From positions 111,019 to 175,018 of the forward strand of contig JACNJL010000028.1 of assembly GCA_014382585.1 (NCBI GenBank): 64,000 nt of DNA, in the 5' to 3' direction. Below are positions 1 to 10,418 of the stretch, piece after piece; position 1 is the stretch's first letter; every line of letters starts with the position of its first letter. This stretch comes from Limisphaerales bacterium (lineage in GTDB: Bacteria > Verrucomicrobiota > Verrucomicrobiia > Limisphaerales > UBA1100). Made by a program: the position numbers and the translations under genes. A model generated the notes under the pieces. That model was not told where the DNA came from and searched no databases. It saw only the letters and a program-made list of their open reading frames with translations.

Positions 1-1
1 G

Positions 2-1585
2 GGCGATGAGCTGACCTTGCCACCCGGGCCTGACCAAGATTCAATAAAACCGCTGACGCCGGCAAAGTTTTTTGTGTCTTCAATCCAAACCAACGGAATG
101 CCCTCAGCCATCCGAATTGAAGATGGCGGGCGGTTCGAGTTGTCGCCCCCTGAACTTTTATTTGTCACCGGCGAACGCACAAACGTGGCCAGCCTCAAGG
201 TGAAGATGGAGCGCATCCCCAATGCCGCCGCGTACCAAATTATCCAGGCTGAAGTTGACCCAAAAATGGCAGGGTTCAACTTTCAGAAAAACGAAGTGCT
301 GCAGGTTTTTGATTCCATTATCTCGGGCAGCTTACAGATCAAACAACACGCCCGATTACGTGTCACCGAAGTCAACTCGCAAACCGGCATTGCCCAAGTA
401 GAAATTATCCAGGGCGGACGGTACGTTTTGATGCCTCCGCGCCACATCAACCTCCACGCGGCCAACGGCGTTCCGCTTCGCATGGAAATCCAGCCCCGAC
501 GGATCCCCAAATACACCGAACTGTCTGAAGCCATGCTCGCCCGCGATCGAAAATTTTGGGACGAATATTCCAAGCGCCTCATCGGCGATGCCATCAATGA
601 AACCATGACTGTTGAGGCCATTTGCCAGTGGGTTGAAAAAACCCATCTCCGACGCAACCTCGACGGATTTAACGGAGACCCCCGATTTCTGCGCGATCAA
701 TTGGCTCAAAAAGGGTTTTCAAAGCTGCGCGGCTCCATCGGCAACATTTACGCGTGGCGAATGCGGCTTTCACCCGTTGGCAGCAAATTACGCGCTCGCT
801 ATGCCCGCGAGGCCGAATACGCCTACCGACAAGCCTTCGCCTTCGGCCCCATCAGCCCTGAAGCGGTGATTCGCTACACTGCCCTCCTCGGCGAACTCGG
901 GCGGCATCGCGACGCGGTGCACGTCACTCTCGCCTTCCAAAAACTCGACCCTCATTTTCCGCAGACCAGCCAAATGATCGAGCAAGCACTCGAACGAGAG
1001 ATCGCCCTCCACGCAGCCGCTCATGAAATGGAGAAGGCTTTGGAATCCGCTGAATTCCTGCAGCAGTTAGTGCCCAATCCGCGTTACAAACAACTCGTGG
1101 AATCGCTGAAAGACGCCATCAAGGCGAAACAAATATACCTCGACCGATTTAATCGCGATCCTGGAAATGTGGATCATTTTAACATGGCCGTGGATGTCAC
1201 CGTCCAATCACGCAAACTGCAATTGCTACCGGCCTTAATCGATCGGTTCAAATCTAACATGATCCGTAACGAACCCAACCTCGCCGCCTTGGCGCGAGCC
1301 TACAACTTCACCGAAGATTATTCGAACAAGGAAAAAATCTACCAGGAGATGGCCACCCTAATTCCAAATGACCCCGTGCCCTGGTATGACCTCGCCAATG
1401 TACAAATGCGGCTGAACAAAACCAATGCCGCCGCAAATTCACTCCTCAAATCTCTCACACTATATTCAGCCTCCGGCACCACTAATCAATATGATATTCC
1501 CTCATTCACCCGAACCAATGCTGTTTTGGCTCCGCTGCGTGAGCGACCGGTAATTCAGAAATTGCTGGAACCGAAAGAAGACTAG
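2..1585 (+). CDS. C-terminal part of a TPR-containing protein (DUF2723-like tail), cut by window edge
   Basis: The frame is open from base 2 to a TAG at 1583-1585, so the window edge truncates the gene. A TTG at 17 is in frame, but nothing marks it as a start. About 527 residues are visible. The first ~150 look beta-rich. A central block follows (FLRDQL, then AEYAYRQAFAFGPISPEA), and the C-terminus is a series of TPR-like helices (ALARAYNFTEDY, WYDLANVQMRLNKTNAA). No membrane segment lies in this part. From memory, the YRQAF-xxGPISPEA block resembles the C-terminal tails of verrucomicrobial DUF2723 membrane proteins; that link is inference. It converges on rsmE and shares the bases CTAG with that gene's stop codon. 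Confidence 0.7.
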   Translation, partial: GDELTLPPGPDQDSIKPLTPAKFFVSSIQTNGMPSAIRIEDGGRFELSPPELLFVTGERTNVASLKVKMERIPNAAAYQIIQAEVDPKMAGFNFQKNEVLQVFDSIISGSLQIKQHARLRVTEVNSQTGIAQVEIIQGGRYVLMPPRHINLHAANGVPLRMEIQPRRIPKYTELSEAMLARDRKFWDEYSKRLIGDAINETMTVEAICQWVEKTHLRRNLDGFNGDPRFLRDQLAQKGFSKLRGSIGNIYAWRMRLSPVGSKLRARYAREAEYAYRQAFAFGPISPEAVIRYTALLGELGRHRDAVHVTLAFQKLDPHFPQTSQMIEQALEREIALHAAAHEMEKALESAEFLQQLVPNPRYKQLVESLKDAIKAKQIYLDRFNRDPGNVDHFNMAVDVTVQSRKLQLLPALIDRFKSNMIRNEPNLAALARAYNFTEDYSNKEKIYQEMATLIPNDPVPWYDLANVQMRLNKTNAAANSLLKSLTLYSASGTTNQYDIPSFTRTNAVLAPLRERPVIQKLLEPKED

Positions 1586-2343
1586 CCCGCGAGCGGGGCA
1601 TGCGGTGCCTGCATATCGTAGTTCAACACCGAAAGGCAATAAAGCGCCGCTGTCTCACTGCGTAAAATTGCGCGGCCCAACGTAATCGGATGCGCCCCAC
1701 CGGAAAGAATCTCGTTACTCTCCTCCGGCGTGAAATCGCCTTCCGGCCCAATCCACACACCGATGGATTCTGGCATTGCGCCCCGCTCGGTTAAGTGTTC
1801 GAAAATGTATTCGCGCGGATGCCGGGTGCGACCCTGCAAACTCGCGATCAAAGGAAGATCAAATGATTCGCCGCGTGCCAGAAATTCACGTGGTGTCACT
1901 GGCGGCTCAATCACCGGCAACCACGGGCTACCGCATTGCTTGATGGAATCAATCGCAATCGCGCGCCATTTGTCCACCTTCGCCACGCCATCCTCCACTT
2001 GCGCGACTGAGCGTCCCGCCGCGAGCGTCACCACCCGATGCACACACAGCTCAGTCGCCTTTTGGATAATAAAATCCATCGATTTCCCTTTCGTCATCGC
2101 CTGCAACAACGTGATGCGATACGGCAAAGGTTCGATGCGGTTTTGCTGCTGCACCACCAACCGCGTCGAGCGTTTATCAACCACCGCCGCAGTGCACATA
2201 AACTCATTCCCCGCGCCATCGAGCACGGCCACGCGTTCGCCTTCGCGCACGCGCAGTACAGTCGCGGCGTGGTGGCTTTCGCGTTCATCGAGCGTGAGCT
2301 CGCCTTCGGTCACGCGTTCGGGAGGGAGATAAAAACGGTGCAT
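1582..2343 (-). CDS. rsmE: 16S rRNA (uracil-1498-N3)-methyltransferase RsmE
   Basis: 253 residues, usual for the family. RsmE uses SAM to methylate N3 of U1498 in 16S rRNA. The SPOUT (knotted) methyltransferase signature is clear: IGPEGDFTPEE at about 197-207 and LGRAILRSETA at about 222-232, the segments that form the knot and bind SAM. The N-terminal PUA-like part starts [11 protein letters not shown] and includes the conserved HHAATVLRVREGE stretch. The ATG overlaps the dnaJ stop (TAATG), so it is probably translated with dnaJ as the last gene of the aspS-grpE-dnaJ-rsmE run. A dnaJ-rsmE neighbourhood is also common in other bacteria. Confidence 0.95.
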   Translation of the reverse strand: MHRFYLPPERVTEGELTLDERESHHAATVLRVREGERVAVLDGAGNEFMCTAAVVDKRSTRLVVQQQNRIEPLPYRITLLQAMTKGKSMDFIIQKATELCVHRVVTLAAGRSVAQVEDGVAKVDKWRAIAIDSIKQCGSPWLPVIEPPVTPREFLARGESFDLPLIASLQGRTRHPREYIFEHLTERGAMPESIGVWIGPEGDFTPEESNEILSGGAHPITLGRAILRSETAALYCLSVLNYDMQAPHAPLAG

Positions 2344-3485
2344 TAGTTGAAAAGATTGCGGGCTTTTTCGAAGAAACTTTTACTCTGCGGATTCACGTCA
2401 TCCCCGCATGAGTTGGCAAAATCCTGCAGCTTGGCTTTTTGTTCTTTATTGAGACGCGCGGGCACCTCCACAGTCACCCGCACGTTGAGGTCCCCGGTGC
2501 CGTAACCCTGCAGATTTTTCACACCGCGTCCTTTGAGGCGAAACGTCGTTCCCGTTTGCGTGCCCGCCGGAACTTTAATGCTCGCACTGCCCGCCAGCGT
2601 GGGCACTTTCAATTCGCCGCCCAGAGCAGCCGTCACAAAACTAATCGGTACTTCGCAAATTAAATCATCCGCGTCGCGATCAAATATCTCGTGTGGTCGC
2701 ACGTGCAAAACCACATATAAATCACCATTCGATCCGCCGCGCAACCCCGCTTCACCATTGCTGGAACTGCGCAAACGCGTTCCCGTATCCACTCCCTCGG
2801 GGACTTTTAATGTAATCGCACTCTTCTTCTCCTTGCGTCCGCCGCCCCGGCAATCGCCACAGGGTTTTTCCAAAACCGTACCCAACCCATCGCAATGCGG
2901 GCAGGTTTGTTGCATCCGAAAAAACCCGCGTTGCGTAACCACCTGACCTTGTCCATTGCAAGTGCCGCATTGTTTGCGCCCACTCCCTGAAGCCGCACCG
3001 GATCCGTCACATTTTTTGCAGCGATCCAGTTTAGTGATTGTGATTTTCTTTTCGCAGCCAAGCACGGCATCCTCAAAATCAATTTCCATATCGTAGCGCA
3101 AATCCGCGCCCCGTTGCGCTCCGCTGGGATCACGGCGTTGTCCACCGCCTCCAAAGAGTTGGTCAAAAATCCCACCACCCCCTCCCTCGCCAAATACCTG
3201 ATTAAACAGATCCGATGCATCCACGCTCCCATGAAACCCGCCACCACCACCGCCGCCGGCTTCAAACGCAGCATGGCCCATTTGATCGTAAGCAGCTTTT
3301 TTTTGGTCGTCGCTCAGCACTTCGTATGCCTCGCCAACTTCCTTAAATTTACCCTCAGCACTCTGGTCATCGGGATTTTTGTCCGGATGAAATTTTACGG
3401 CCTGCTTGCGATACGCTTTTTTAATTTCAACCGCATCCGCATCTTTGCCCACACCGAGCACTTCGTAATAATCACGCTTAGCCAT
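2343..3485 (-). CDS. dnaJ: Chaperone protein DnaJ (Hsp40)
   Basis: 380 residues, a type I DnaJ. The J domain spans about 1-70, with the HPD motif in KFHPDKNPD that stimulates the DnaK ATPase. A Gly/Phe-rich linker follows (about 75-125). The zinc-finger region carries four CxxCxGxG repeats ([32 protein letters not shown]), and the C-terminal substrate-binding domains end near residue 350. The protein delivers unfolded clients to DnaK, while GrpE, encoded just upstream, is the exchange factor. The start ATG overlaps the grpE stop. dnaK itself is not in the window. No CIRCE-type inverted repeat was found upstream of the run. Confidence 0.97.
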   Translation of the reverse strand: MAKRDYYEVLGVGKDADAVEIKKAYRKQAVKFHPDKNPDDQSAEGKFKEVGEAYEVLSDDQKKAAYDQMGHAAFEAGGGGGGGFHGSVDASDLFNQVFGEGGGGGIFDQLFGGGGQRRDPSGAQRGADLRYDMEIDFEDAVLGCEKKITITKLDRCKKCDGSGAASGSGRKQCGTCNGQGQVVTQRGFFRMQQTCPHCDGLGTVLEKPCGDCRGGGRKEKKSAITLKVPEGVDTGTRLRSSSNGEAGLRGGSNGDLYVVLHVRPHEIFDRDADDLICEVPISFVTAALGGELKVPTLAGSASIKVPAGTQTGTTFRLKGRGVKNLQGYGTGDLNVRVTVEVPARLNKEQKAKLQDFANSCGDDVNPQSKSFFEKARNLFN

Positions 3486-4090
3486 TAGTTTTCTGTGGTC
3501 TCAGCTTCCACAACCGGCGCGGCGGCCACGATCACTCGGGCCGGACGCACAAGCCGATCGTTGAGTTTATAACCGCGCTGCACTTGCTGCAGCACCGTGC
3601 CTTCCGCCGCCTCGGTGGTATGCTCTTGAGAAATGGCTTCGTGCAAATTGGGGTCGAAGGACTCGCCCACCGCCTCCACCGTATTCACGCCGGAATCCTT
3701 TAGCACACCGAGGAGTTGATCATAAATCATTTGCACGCCATCACGAATGGCCGGATCCGCCTTTTCGGCCGCGGCAAGCGCCATTTCAAAATTATCCAGC
3801 ACCGGCAGCAGTTTTTCCAACAAACTTTGATTTGCGAATTGGCGCGCCTCATCTTTCTCACGTTGAGAGCGTTTGCGGAAATTTTCAATATCCGCCGCCT
3901 GGCGCACGTGGCGGTCATTGAGTTCATCAATGATGACCTGCGCTTCCTTCAGTGTTTTGGGCCCGACGGATTCGTTTTCCTCATCAGCCTCTTGCTCGGC
4001 TTTTTCGGCGAGGCGCTTTTCCAGCGCGGTCAATTCCGGTTGTTCAACGGATTGCTTGTCTTTGTCTTTTCCCATGTTCCAGAATTTCAT
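3485..4090 (-). CDS. grpE: Nucleotide exchange factor GrpE
   Basis: 201 residues. GrpE releases ADP from DnaK. The long charged N-terminal helix (about 20-90, [18 protein letters not shown] onward) is a predicted coiled coil. Family landmarks are [32 protein letters not shown] and, in the C-terminal beta domain, [20 protein letters not shown]. The ATG at 4090 overlaps the aspS stop as ATGA, which favours it over the internal Met at codon 6. The order aspS-grpE-dnaJ-rsmE on one strand suggests a single transcript joining a housekeeping synthetase to a chaperone pair. Confidence 0.96.
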   Translation of the reverse strand: MKFWNMGKDKDKQSVEQPELTALEKRLAEKAEQEADEENESVGPKTLKEAQVIIDELNDRHVRQAADIENFRKRSQREKDEARQFANQSLLEKLLPVLDNFEMALAAAEKADPAIRDGVQMIYDQLLGVLKDSGVNTVEAVGESFDPNLHEAISQEHTTEAAEGTVLQQVQRGYKLNDRLVRPARVIVAAAPVVEAETTEN

Positions 4091-5889
4091 TCGGCTTTCT
4101 TGGCCACTTTTAAATCAATGTGTAAATCGCGCAATTGACGCGCCTCCACGGCCGCGGGACTATCGGTCATCAGACACGAACCCTTTGCGGTTTTCGGAAA
4201 TGCGATTACATCGCGAATGCTATCCGCGCCGCAAAGCAACGCGATGAGCCGGTCGAAACCCAACGCAATCCCACCGTGCGGTGGACAGCCGTACTTGAAC
4301 GCTTCTAGCATATATCCAAAACGCGCCTGAGTAACTTCCGGCGAAAGTTGCAGCAAATCTTCAAAAATAGTTTTCTGCAATTCCGGCTGATGAATCCGGA
4401 TCGACCCGCCGCCCAACTCGACGCCATTGACCACTACATCATAATGCTGACCGCGAACGCTCTTGGGGTCACTCTTCAAGTTTTCCGCATCCTCCTCCAC
4501 TGGCGAGGTGAAGGGATGATGGCTCGAATACCATCGATCCATTTCGCGATCGAAAGCCAGCAACGGAAACTCAATCACCCACAGGAAATTAAATTGATCC
4601 GTTGGGATTTCCAGCTTGCCAAGTTCCACCAGCTTGTCCGCGGCATACTGCCGAATGCGCCCAAGAATTTCACAAGCGTTGATCCACTCATCGGCAGCAA
4701 ATAAAATGAGGTCACCTTCCTCAATCTCCAGTTTTTCAGTTAATGCCGTTTTCTCAGCATCGCTGAAAAATTTCACAATCGGCGATTTCCATTCACCGTT
4801 TTCCACTTTGATAAATGCGAGCCCCTTCGCGCCGAGGCCCTTGGCAATGTCAGTCATCGTTTCCAATTGGCCCTGGGTGACGCAGGCAAAGCCCTTGGCG
4901 TTGATTGCTTTCACCACCCCGCCCCGTTCCACCGCACCGCTAAACACCTTGAACCCGCTCGCGGCAAATTCTTCGGTGAAATCCGTAATCTCAATCGCAT
5001 AACGCGTGTCTGGCTTGTCGCTGCCATAGCGATCCATCACTTCGCGATACGGAATGCGCGGGAATGGCGTAGGCACGTCGTAATCGAGCGCGGTCTTCCA
5101 GATTTTTTTCAACAAGCCCTCGATGAGCGCATAAATATCCTCGCGATCGATGAAGGACATTTCGATGTCGATTTGTGTAAATTCCGGTTGGCGATCCGCA
5201 CGCAAATCCTCATCACGATAACAGCGCGCGAGTTGGAAATATTTGTCCACGCCAGCGCACATCAGCACTTGCTTAAATTGCTGGGGCGACTGCGGTAGCG
5301 CATAAAATTCACCCGCCGAAATGCGGCTCGGCACGAGAAACTCGCGCGCGCCCTCGGGTGTGGATTTGAATAACGTCGGCGTCTCCACTTCCAAAAACCC
5401 CTGTTCATCCATGAATACGCGCGTGGCCGTGGCCACTTTGCTGCGCAACCGAAGATTGGCCGACATTTCGGGACGACGCAAATCCAGGTAACGATATTGC
5501 AGACGCAACTCTTCGTTCACTTTCGCCGCCGCTCCGGGGTCATCAATTTGAAAAGGCAAAACCGCCGCTGCGTTATGAACCTCCATCGCCGAGGCCACCA
5601 TCTCGATTTGGCCGGTGGGGATTTTGTTATTCTCCGTGTCGTCCGGCCGTTGACGCACTTTTCCTGACACGCTGATAACGCTTTCGCTGTGCAGCTTGCC
5701 GGCCGATTCCACTAAGGCTGAATTGCATTCCTGCGGGTCGAAGACCAGTTGCGTGCGTCCTTCGCGATCGCGGATATCAATAAAAATCACTCCGCCCAAG
5801 TCGCGGCGCGAGTGTACCCAACCCGAAAGTGTGGCCTCTTGACCGGCGTTTTCCAGTCGTAATTCGTTGCAATGATGCGTTCGTTTCAT
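4087..5889 (-). CDS. aspS: Aspartyl-tRNA synthetase
   Basis: 600 residues from the ATG at 5889. An in-frame TTG at 5901 is less likely because the G-rich run GGGGGGA lies just before the ATG and serves as a ribosome binding site. The class II synthetase charges tRNA-Asp. It has an N-terminal OB fold (GWVHSRRDLGGVIFIDIRD), the catalytic core with motif 2-type sequence FRDEDLRADRQPEFTQ-like (here YRDEDLRADRQPEFTQID), a bacterial GAD insertion (about 290-410) and motif 3 near the end (ALGFDRLIALL). Leu follows RRD where I recall His in the non-discriminating Pseudomonas enzyme; this hints at, but does not prove, strict tRNA-Asp specificity. Confidence 0.97.
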   Translation of the reverse strand: MKRTHHCNELRLENAGQEATLSGWVHSRRDLGGVIFIDIRDREGRTQLVFDPQECNSALVESAGKLHSESVISVSGKVRQRPDDTENNKIPTGQIEMVASAMEVHNAAAVLPFQIDDPGAAAKVNEELRLQYRYLDLRRPEMSANLRLRSKVATATRVFMDEQGFLEVETPTLFKSTPEGAREFLVPSRISAGEFYALPQSPQQFKQVLMCAGVDKYFQLARCYRDEDLRADRQPEFTQIDIEMSFIDREDIYALIEGLLKKIWKTALDYDVPTPFPRIPYREVMDRYGSDKPDTRYAIEITDFTEEFAASGFKVFSGAVERGGVVKAINAKGFACVTQGQLETMTDIAKGLGAKGLAFIKVENGEWKSPIVKFFSDAEKTALTEKLEIEEGDLILFAADEWINACEILGRIRQYAADKLVELGKLEIPTDQFNFLWVIEFPLLAFDREMDRWYSSHHPFTSPVEEDAENLKSDPKSVRGQHYDVVVNGVELGGGSIRIHQPELQKTIFEDLLQLSPEVTQARFGYMLEAFKYGCPPHGGIALGFDRLIALLCGADSIRDVIAFPKTAKGSCLMTDSPAAVEARQLRDLHIDLKVAKKAE

Positions 5890-6004
5890 GAATCCCCCCA
5901 ACGCCCTTGGGCGAAATGGAGGCGGATACTGCCCGAAAATCCCAGAAAATCAAACAAATTTCACAGAAGTAAATTTATAGACCCATTGGACCCCCACTTA
6001 CTCA

Positions 6005-7159
6005 TCACTTCGATTCATTCCAAAGAATCCGCAGGTTATGTGTCTGACGACAGGCGACGATGATTTCGGGTTTGCCGTCACCATTTAAGTCGCCGGCTTT
6101 GATGTCTTCCACGGCGGTTTCTTTGCCGCTTAGTTGATAAGTTTTCCATTTCGAATAACCAGCATTTTGGGGGACGTACAATTTCAAACCCGGCACGCCG
6201 CGGGTAGTCATTCCACGCCAACCGGCCACCACTTGGTCGCCGCCCGTGCCCAGAAAATCCGCTGTGGCCAATGCGTGACCGTCCTTTAACGATTCATCCA
6301 GAACCCAGCGTTGCCACGATAAACTGGTGGTGGAAAGATACACCACCACCGTACTGCCGTGTTTCGGCTCAATAGTTGTGATGAATCGCTTGCCTGTGAC
6401 CGTGCGACCGTCCCGGACTTCCCCGGCATAATTTGAAGTGAAACGCATATATTTCCATTTATCATTGCGATCGCGACCGAACCAATAGACCCCCTCCAAA
6501 CCGGCCTGCAAAAATTCCTCACGGCCATCGCGATTCCAATCGATCGGATGAAAATTGTGACTGTCGTGCATGAAATTGGAAACCAACGTGCGCTTCCATT
6601 CGTCGGCAGGATTTTTGGGCATACGATAGGCGTATACTTTGATGCCATCACCTTTGCCACCTTTATTGCCACGACCGTGGAGCGGCTTCACAATCAAATC
6701 AAACTTCCCCTTCCCGGCTTTCATCCAGTGCATTCGATGGGTGGTAGGCTCGTGAGGCAACCGGATGGGCGCCCAGTTCCCTAGCCGATTAGCGGTGGGG
6801 TTGAGATAAAAAATCGAGCCGGAATTTTTCTCATCGCTGGTTTCGCCAATATTCCATTGGGCGCCTACAGCCAGCTCGGCTTTACCGTCGCCATCAAGGT
6901 CGCGGGCAGTAACACACACGTGATCGCGCTGGGTGAGGTGGCCGCTCACTTGATGTTTTTTCCACGTCGGGTTTTCATACCAAACGATCTTATCCTTGTC
7001 GCACAGGATGATGTCGGTTTTTTTGTCGCCATTCATGTCGGCCAATTGCAAGCCGTAACCAATGCCAATCTTACCGTCGATTTCTTGTGTGCGGAATTTG
7101 GGTTCCGCCGCCGACCCCATCGAAACCAACACAAGCAGAATACAGGTGGATGTTTTCAT
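6005..7159 (-). CDS. Secreted FG-GAP/VCBS repeat protein
   Basis: 384 residues beginning with a cleavable signal peptide (MKTSTCILLVLVSMGSAAEP). At least four calcium-binding-like loops of the FG-GAP/VCBS type recur through the protein: DMNGDKKTDIILCD, DLDGDGKAELAVG, DWNRDGREEFLQAG and DLNGDGKPEIIVAC. Together these suggest a beta-propeller exported across the inner membrane. Such proteins are abundant in Verrucomicrobia and Planctomycetes, and their roles are mostly unproven. It lies 3 bases downstream of a small lipoprotein gene on the same strand, so the two are probably co-expressed. No enzymatic motif is visible. Confidence 0.85.
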   Translation of the reverse strand: MKTSTCILLVLVSMGSAAEPKFRTQEIDGKIGIGYGLQLADMNGDKKTDIILCDKDKIVWYENPTWKKHQVSGHLTQRDHVCVTARDLDGDGKAELAVGAQWNIGETSDEKNSGSIFYLNPTANRLGNWAPIRLPHEPTTHRMHWMKAGKGKFDLIVKPLHGRGNKGGKGDGIKVYAYRMPKNPADEWKRTLVSNFMHDSHNFHPIDWNRDGREEFLQAGLEGVYWFGRDRNDKWKYMRFTSNYAGEVRDGRTVTGKRFITTIEPKHGSTVVVYLSTTSLSWQRWVLDESLKDGHALATADFLGTGGDQVVAGWRGMTTRGVPGLKLYVPQNAGYSKWKTYQLSGKETAVEDIKAGDLNGDGKPEIIVACRQTHNLRILWNESK

Positions 7160-7162
7160 AAA

Positions 7163-7390
7163 TTAATGCACCGGCCGCAGCCCGTGTCTTTTGCGGACGA
7201 CATTATAGCCATAGCGATCAAGTGTTCCATCCTGATATCGAAACTTTGCATTATCCAATTCCCAGCGGGCGTGCTTCTCGCTCCAGCTCAACTCGGATTT
7301 CGCATCCAACTCATCCCGAAACGCATACTCCACCGCTTGGCATCCACCGAACAGGCACAATGTCGCCCCAAAAAGAATAATGTGTTTCAC
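7163..7390 (-). CDS. Small putative lipoprotein
   Basis: 75 residues from a GTG at 7390 (VKHIILFGATLCLFGGCQ). A longer frame to 7423 exists, but the GTG start puts the charged residues directly before the hydrophobic stretch and has an AGGA about ten bases upstream. LFGGC is a near-canonical lipobox, so the mature protein would be a lipid-anchored peptide of about 58 residues, rich in charged and aromatic residues (WSEKHARWELDNAKFRYQDG). I do not recognise a family. It is followed 3 bases later by the FG-GAP protein gene and preceded by the ppdK terminator. Confidence 0.7.
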   Translation of the reverse strand: MKHIILFGATLCLFGGCQAVEYAFRDELDAKSELSWSEKHARWELDNAKFRYQDGTLDRYGYNVVRKRHGLRPVH

Positions 7391-7423
7391 GCGCAAAGTG
7401 TCCTGTCGCAATGGAATTTTCAC

Positions 7424-7456
7424 AATAAAAAAAACCGCCCGGCGAACCGGACGGTT
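7424..7456 (-). terminator. Rho-independent terminator of ppdK
   Basis: On the minus strand the sequence reads AACCGTCCGG-TTCG-CCGGGCGGTT followed by a run of eight Ts. The stem is ten base pairs with one G-U pair and a four-base loop. It starts about 20 bases after the ppdK stop and ends only some 34 bases before the GTG of the small lipoprotein gene, so that gene probably needs its own promoter or read-through. Confidence 0.9.
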
Positions 7457-7477
7457 GTTAACCTTGTTTCCGTATAC

Positions 7478-10186
7478 TCACGCCAGCGCAGCTTGGGCGG
7501 CGGCAAGTTTTGCAGTTGGAACCCGGAAAGGCGAGCAACTCACGTAATTCAGGCCGAGGGTGGCGCAGAATTTTACGCTGCTGGGCTCGCCGCCGTGTTC
7601 GCCGCAGATGCCGAGCTTGATTTTCGGGCGGGTGCTGCGGCCTTTTTTAACGGCGATTTCCATGAGCTGCCCGACGCCGGTTTGATCCACCACAGCGAAG
7701 GGGTTGTTGCCGATGATGTCCTGTTCCTGATAATTCGGCAGGAATGAACCAGAATCATCACGGCTCATGCCCATCGTGGTTTGGGTGAGGTCATTGGTGC
7801 CGAAGCTGAAGAACTCGGCGACCTCGGCGATCTCATCAGCAGTCAGTGCGCCGCGCGGCACTTCGATCATCGTGCCAACGAGGTAGTTGAGTTTCACCTT
7901 CTTTTTGGCACTCACTTCTTTGGCCACGCGATGGATGATATCAGCTTGCAACTCCAGCTCTTTGCGGAAGCCAACCAGCGGCACCATCACCTCGGGCACA
8001 ACTTTGATGCCCTTCTTTTGCACGTTGGCCGCTGCTTCAAAGATTGCTTGCGCCTGCATCTCGGCCACTTCCGGATAAGAAATCGCCAATCGACAACCGC
8101 GATGGCCGAGCATTGGGTTGAATTCGTGGAGGTCATTCACGCGCTGTTGAATTTCGGCTGGCTTCACCTTCAATTTTTTGGCGAGATCCGCGATCTGTTT
8201 TTTGTCGTGCGGCAAAAACTCATGCAGTGGCGGATCCAATAAACGAATCGTCGCCGGCAATCCGTTGAGCGCTTTGAAGATGCCCTCGAAATCTTTGCGC
8301 TGAAACGGCAGCAACTTCTTCACCGCCTTGCGCCGGTCCGCTTCGTTGTCGGCAAGAATCATTTGGCGCACAGCATCAATGCGATCGCCCTCGAAGAACA
8401 TATGCTCCGTGCGGCACAAGCCAATGCCGGTAGCACCAAAGGCCACGGCGTTTTTCACCTGTCCCGGGGTGTCCGCGTTGGTGCGCACCGCCATCTTAGC
8501 CGCTTTATCGCACCAGCCCATCAATTGAGTATAATTTTTATACGTCCGCCCGCGCTTGGCTTTGGCGTTGTTTTCGAGCAAGCCTTGAATGACTTCGCTG
8601 GGCGCAGTCTTCACTTCGCCCGCGTAAATCTCGCCCGACGTGCCGTCGATGGATATGTAATCGCCTTCCTTGAATTTCAGCTTACCCACGGTGAGCGTGC
8701 GCTTGCCGTAATCCACGATCAACTCCGCCGCGCCGCAAACGCAAACTTTGCCCATTTGGCGGGCAACCAATGCCGCGTGACTACTCACCCCACCGCGCGC
8801 GGTGAGAATGCCGTTGGCGGCGATCATGCCACGCAGATCTTCCGGCGAAGTTTCCACGCGCACGAGCATCACCGCCTGTCCCTTTGCCGCGGCGGCCTCG
8901 GCGCGGTCGGCGTTGAAATAGATCCGTCCCGTCGCTGCGCCCGGGCCAGCGGGCAAGCCTTTGGCGATGACTTTGGTTGTCTTCAACGTGGCCGCATCAA
9001 AAATCGGCGCGAGCACTTGATCCAACTGCTCAGCCGGCACACGGTTCACGGCAGTTTTCCAGTTGATGAGTTTTTCTTTCACCATCTCACACGCGATGCG
9101 CACGGCCGCGAGGCCGGTGCGCTTGCCGTTGCGGGTTTGGAGCATGAACACTTTGCGCTCTTCGATGGTGAACTCGAAATCCTGCATATCGCGAAAATGT
9201 TTTTCCAATCGCACGCGAATGGCTTCCAATTCCTTGTGCGCGCTCGGCATCACTTTTTTGAGCTTCGCCACAGGATCGGGCGTGCGCACGCCGGCCACCA
9301 CGTCTTCGCCCTGCGCGTTCATCAGGAATTCGCCGTAGAAAACTTTTTCCCCGCTGGCGGGATCGCGCGTGAAGGCCACGCCACTGCCGGAAGTCGCGCC
9401 GGTGTTGCCGAAGACCATTGCCTGCACATTCACCGCCGTGCCCCAAGCGGCGGGGATGCTGTATTTGCGGCGGTAAACATTGGCACGATCGTTCATCCAC
9501 GAATTAAACACCGCCCCGATCGAGCCATCGAGTTGCTCCCACGGATCATTCGGGAACGCTTTGCCGGTGCGTTGCTTCACCAGTTTTTTGAAAGACGCCA
9601 CCAATTCCTGCAAATGTTCCGCGGTCAGCTCCGTGTCTTCCGCGTGTGCGTTGCCGAGGTGTTTCTTTTTGATTTTCTCGATGACCAGTTCGAAGGGCTC
9701 TTCGTCTTCGCTCGGCAGTTTCTGCACGCCCATCACCACGTCGCCATACATTTGGATGAAGCGACGATAACTGTCCCACGCGAATCGCGGGTTGTTGCTA
9801 AACTTGGCGAGCGCTTCCACTGTGTCATCGTTGAGGCCGAGGTTGAGGATGGTGTCCATCATGCCGGGCATCGACTCGCGCGCGCCGGAACGGACCGAAA
9901 GCAACAGCGGATTTTTCTTGTCGCCCAGTTTTTTGCCCATCTCTTTTTCCATGCGACGCACGCCATCTTTGATTTGGGCCTGCATCTCACCCGGATAAGA
10001 TTTTTTGTGCGCGTAATAGTAAGAGCACACCTCCGTGGTGAGGGTGAATCCGGGAGGCACCGGCAGGCCGATGCGCTTCATCTCAGCGAGATTCGCGCCC
10101 TTGCCGCCGAGTAGCGCCTTCATGGTTCCGTTGCCGTCGGTTTTGCTTTTACCAAAGTGGTAAACGTACTTGTTTGCTTTAGCCAT
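7478..10186 (-). CDS. ppdK: Pyruvate, phosphate dikinase
   Basis: 902 residues, full length. The enzyme interconverts pyruvate + ATP + Pi with PEP + AMP + PPi. The N-terminal ATP-grasp domain shows [12 protein letters not shown] (about 26-37) and [16 protein letters not shown]. The swivelling phosphohistidine domain has [19 protein letters not shown] with the catalytic His. The C-terminal PEP/pyruvate barrel has [25 protein letters not shown] and the [10 protein letters not shown] segment with the active-site Cys. It stands alone, with its own terminator downstream and a 230-base gap upstream. It could serve gluconeogenesis or PPi-linked glycolysis; the sequence does not say which. Confidence 0.97.
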   Translation of the reverse strand: MAKANKYVYHFGKSKTDGNGTMKALLGGKGANLAEMKRIGLPVPPGFTLTTEVCSYYYAHKKSYPGEMQAQIKDGVRRMEKEMGKKLGDKKNPLLLSVRSGARESMPGMMDTILNLGLNDDTVEALAKFSNNPRFAWDSYRRFIQMYGDVVMGVQKLPSEDEEPFELVIEKIKKKHLGNAHAEDTELTAEHLQELVASFKKLVKQRTGKAFPNDPWEQLDGSIGAVFNSWMNDRANVYRRKYSIPAAWGTAVNVQAMVFGNTGATSGSGVAFTRDPASGEKVFYGEFLMNAQGEDVVAGVRTPDPVAKLKKVMPSAHKELEAIRVRLEKHFRDMQDFEFTIEERKVFMLQTRNGKRTGLAAVRIACEMVKEKLINWKTAVNRVPAEQLDQVLAPIFDAATLKTTKVIAKGLPAGPGAATGRIYFNADRAEAAAAKGQAVMLVRVETSPEDLRGMIAANGILTARGGVSSHAALVARQMGKVCVCGAAELIVDYGKRTLTVGKLKFKEGDYISIDGTSGEIYAGEVKTAPSEVIQGLLENNAKAKRGRTYKNYTQLMGWCDKAAKMAVRTNADTPGQVKNAVAFGATGIGLCRTEHMFFEGDRIDAVRQMILADNEADRRKAVKKLLPFQRKDFEGIFKALNGLPATIRLLDPPLHEFLPHDKKQIADLAKKLKVKPAEIQQRVNDLHEFNPMLGHRGCRLAISYPEVAEMQAQAIFEAAANVQKKGIKVVPEVMVPLVGFRKELELQADIIHRVAKEVSAKKKVKLNYLVGTMIEVPRGALTADEIAEVAEFFSFGTNDLTQTTMGMSRDDSGSFLPNYQEQDIIGNNPFAVVDQTGVGQLMEIAVKKGRSTRPKIKLGICGEHGGEPSSVKFCATLGLNYVSCSPFRVPTAKLAAAQAALA

Positions 10187-10418
10187 AAAATCGTTGTGTG
10201 AAATCCAGTTAGAAAACCGGAGCGCGGAAGGTAGGGGCGGGCGCGGGCCGTGTCAACGCAATTGGCGAAAAACCAGTAGAAAACAGGCATTAAGCCTTCA
10301 TCGATTCCAATTTGATGCTAATTTGCTGCAGGCAATCTCAATGGAAGATTTTGCGCGAGATAGTGAATATAAAAAACAAACTTGCCTCTTGAGCTAATAA
10401 GCCCAAACTGGACTCCTT

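Noticed and set aside
5890..6004. Heat-shock (CIRCE-like) operator upstream of aspS-grpE-dnaJ
   Set aside because: No GAGTGC/GCACTC-type inverted repeat was found in the gap.
8363..10114. 583-residue plus-strand reading frame antisense to ppdK
   Set aside because: It mirrors a conserved full-length enzyme on the other strand and its translation is His/Ala/Arg-rich low-complexity sequence with no recognisable fold.
10170..10397. 75-residue frame upstream of the AT-rich genes
   Set aside because: It overlaps the start of ppdK and lacks a ribosome binding site, signal sequence or protein-like composition.
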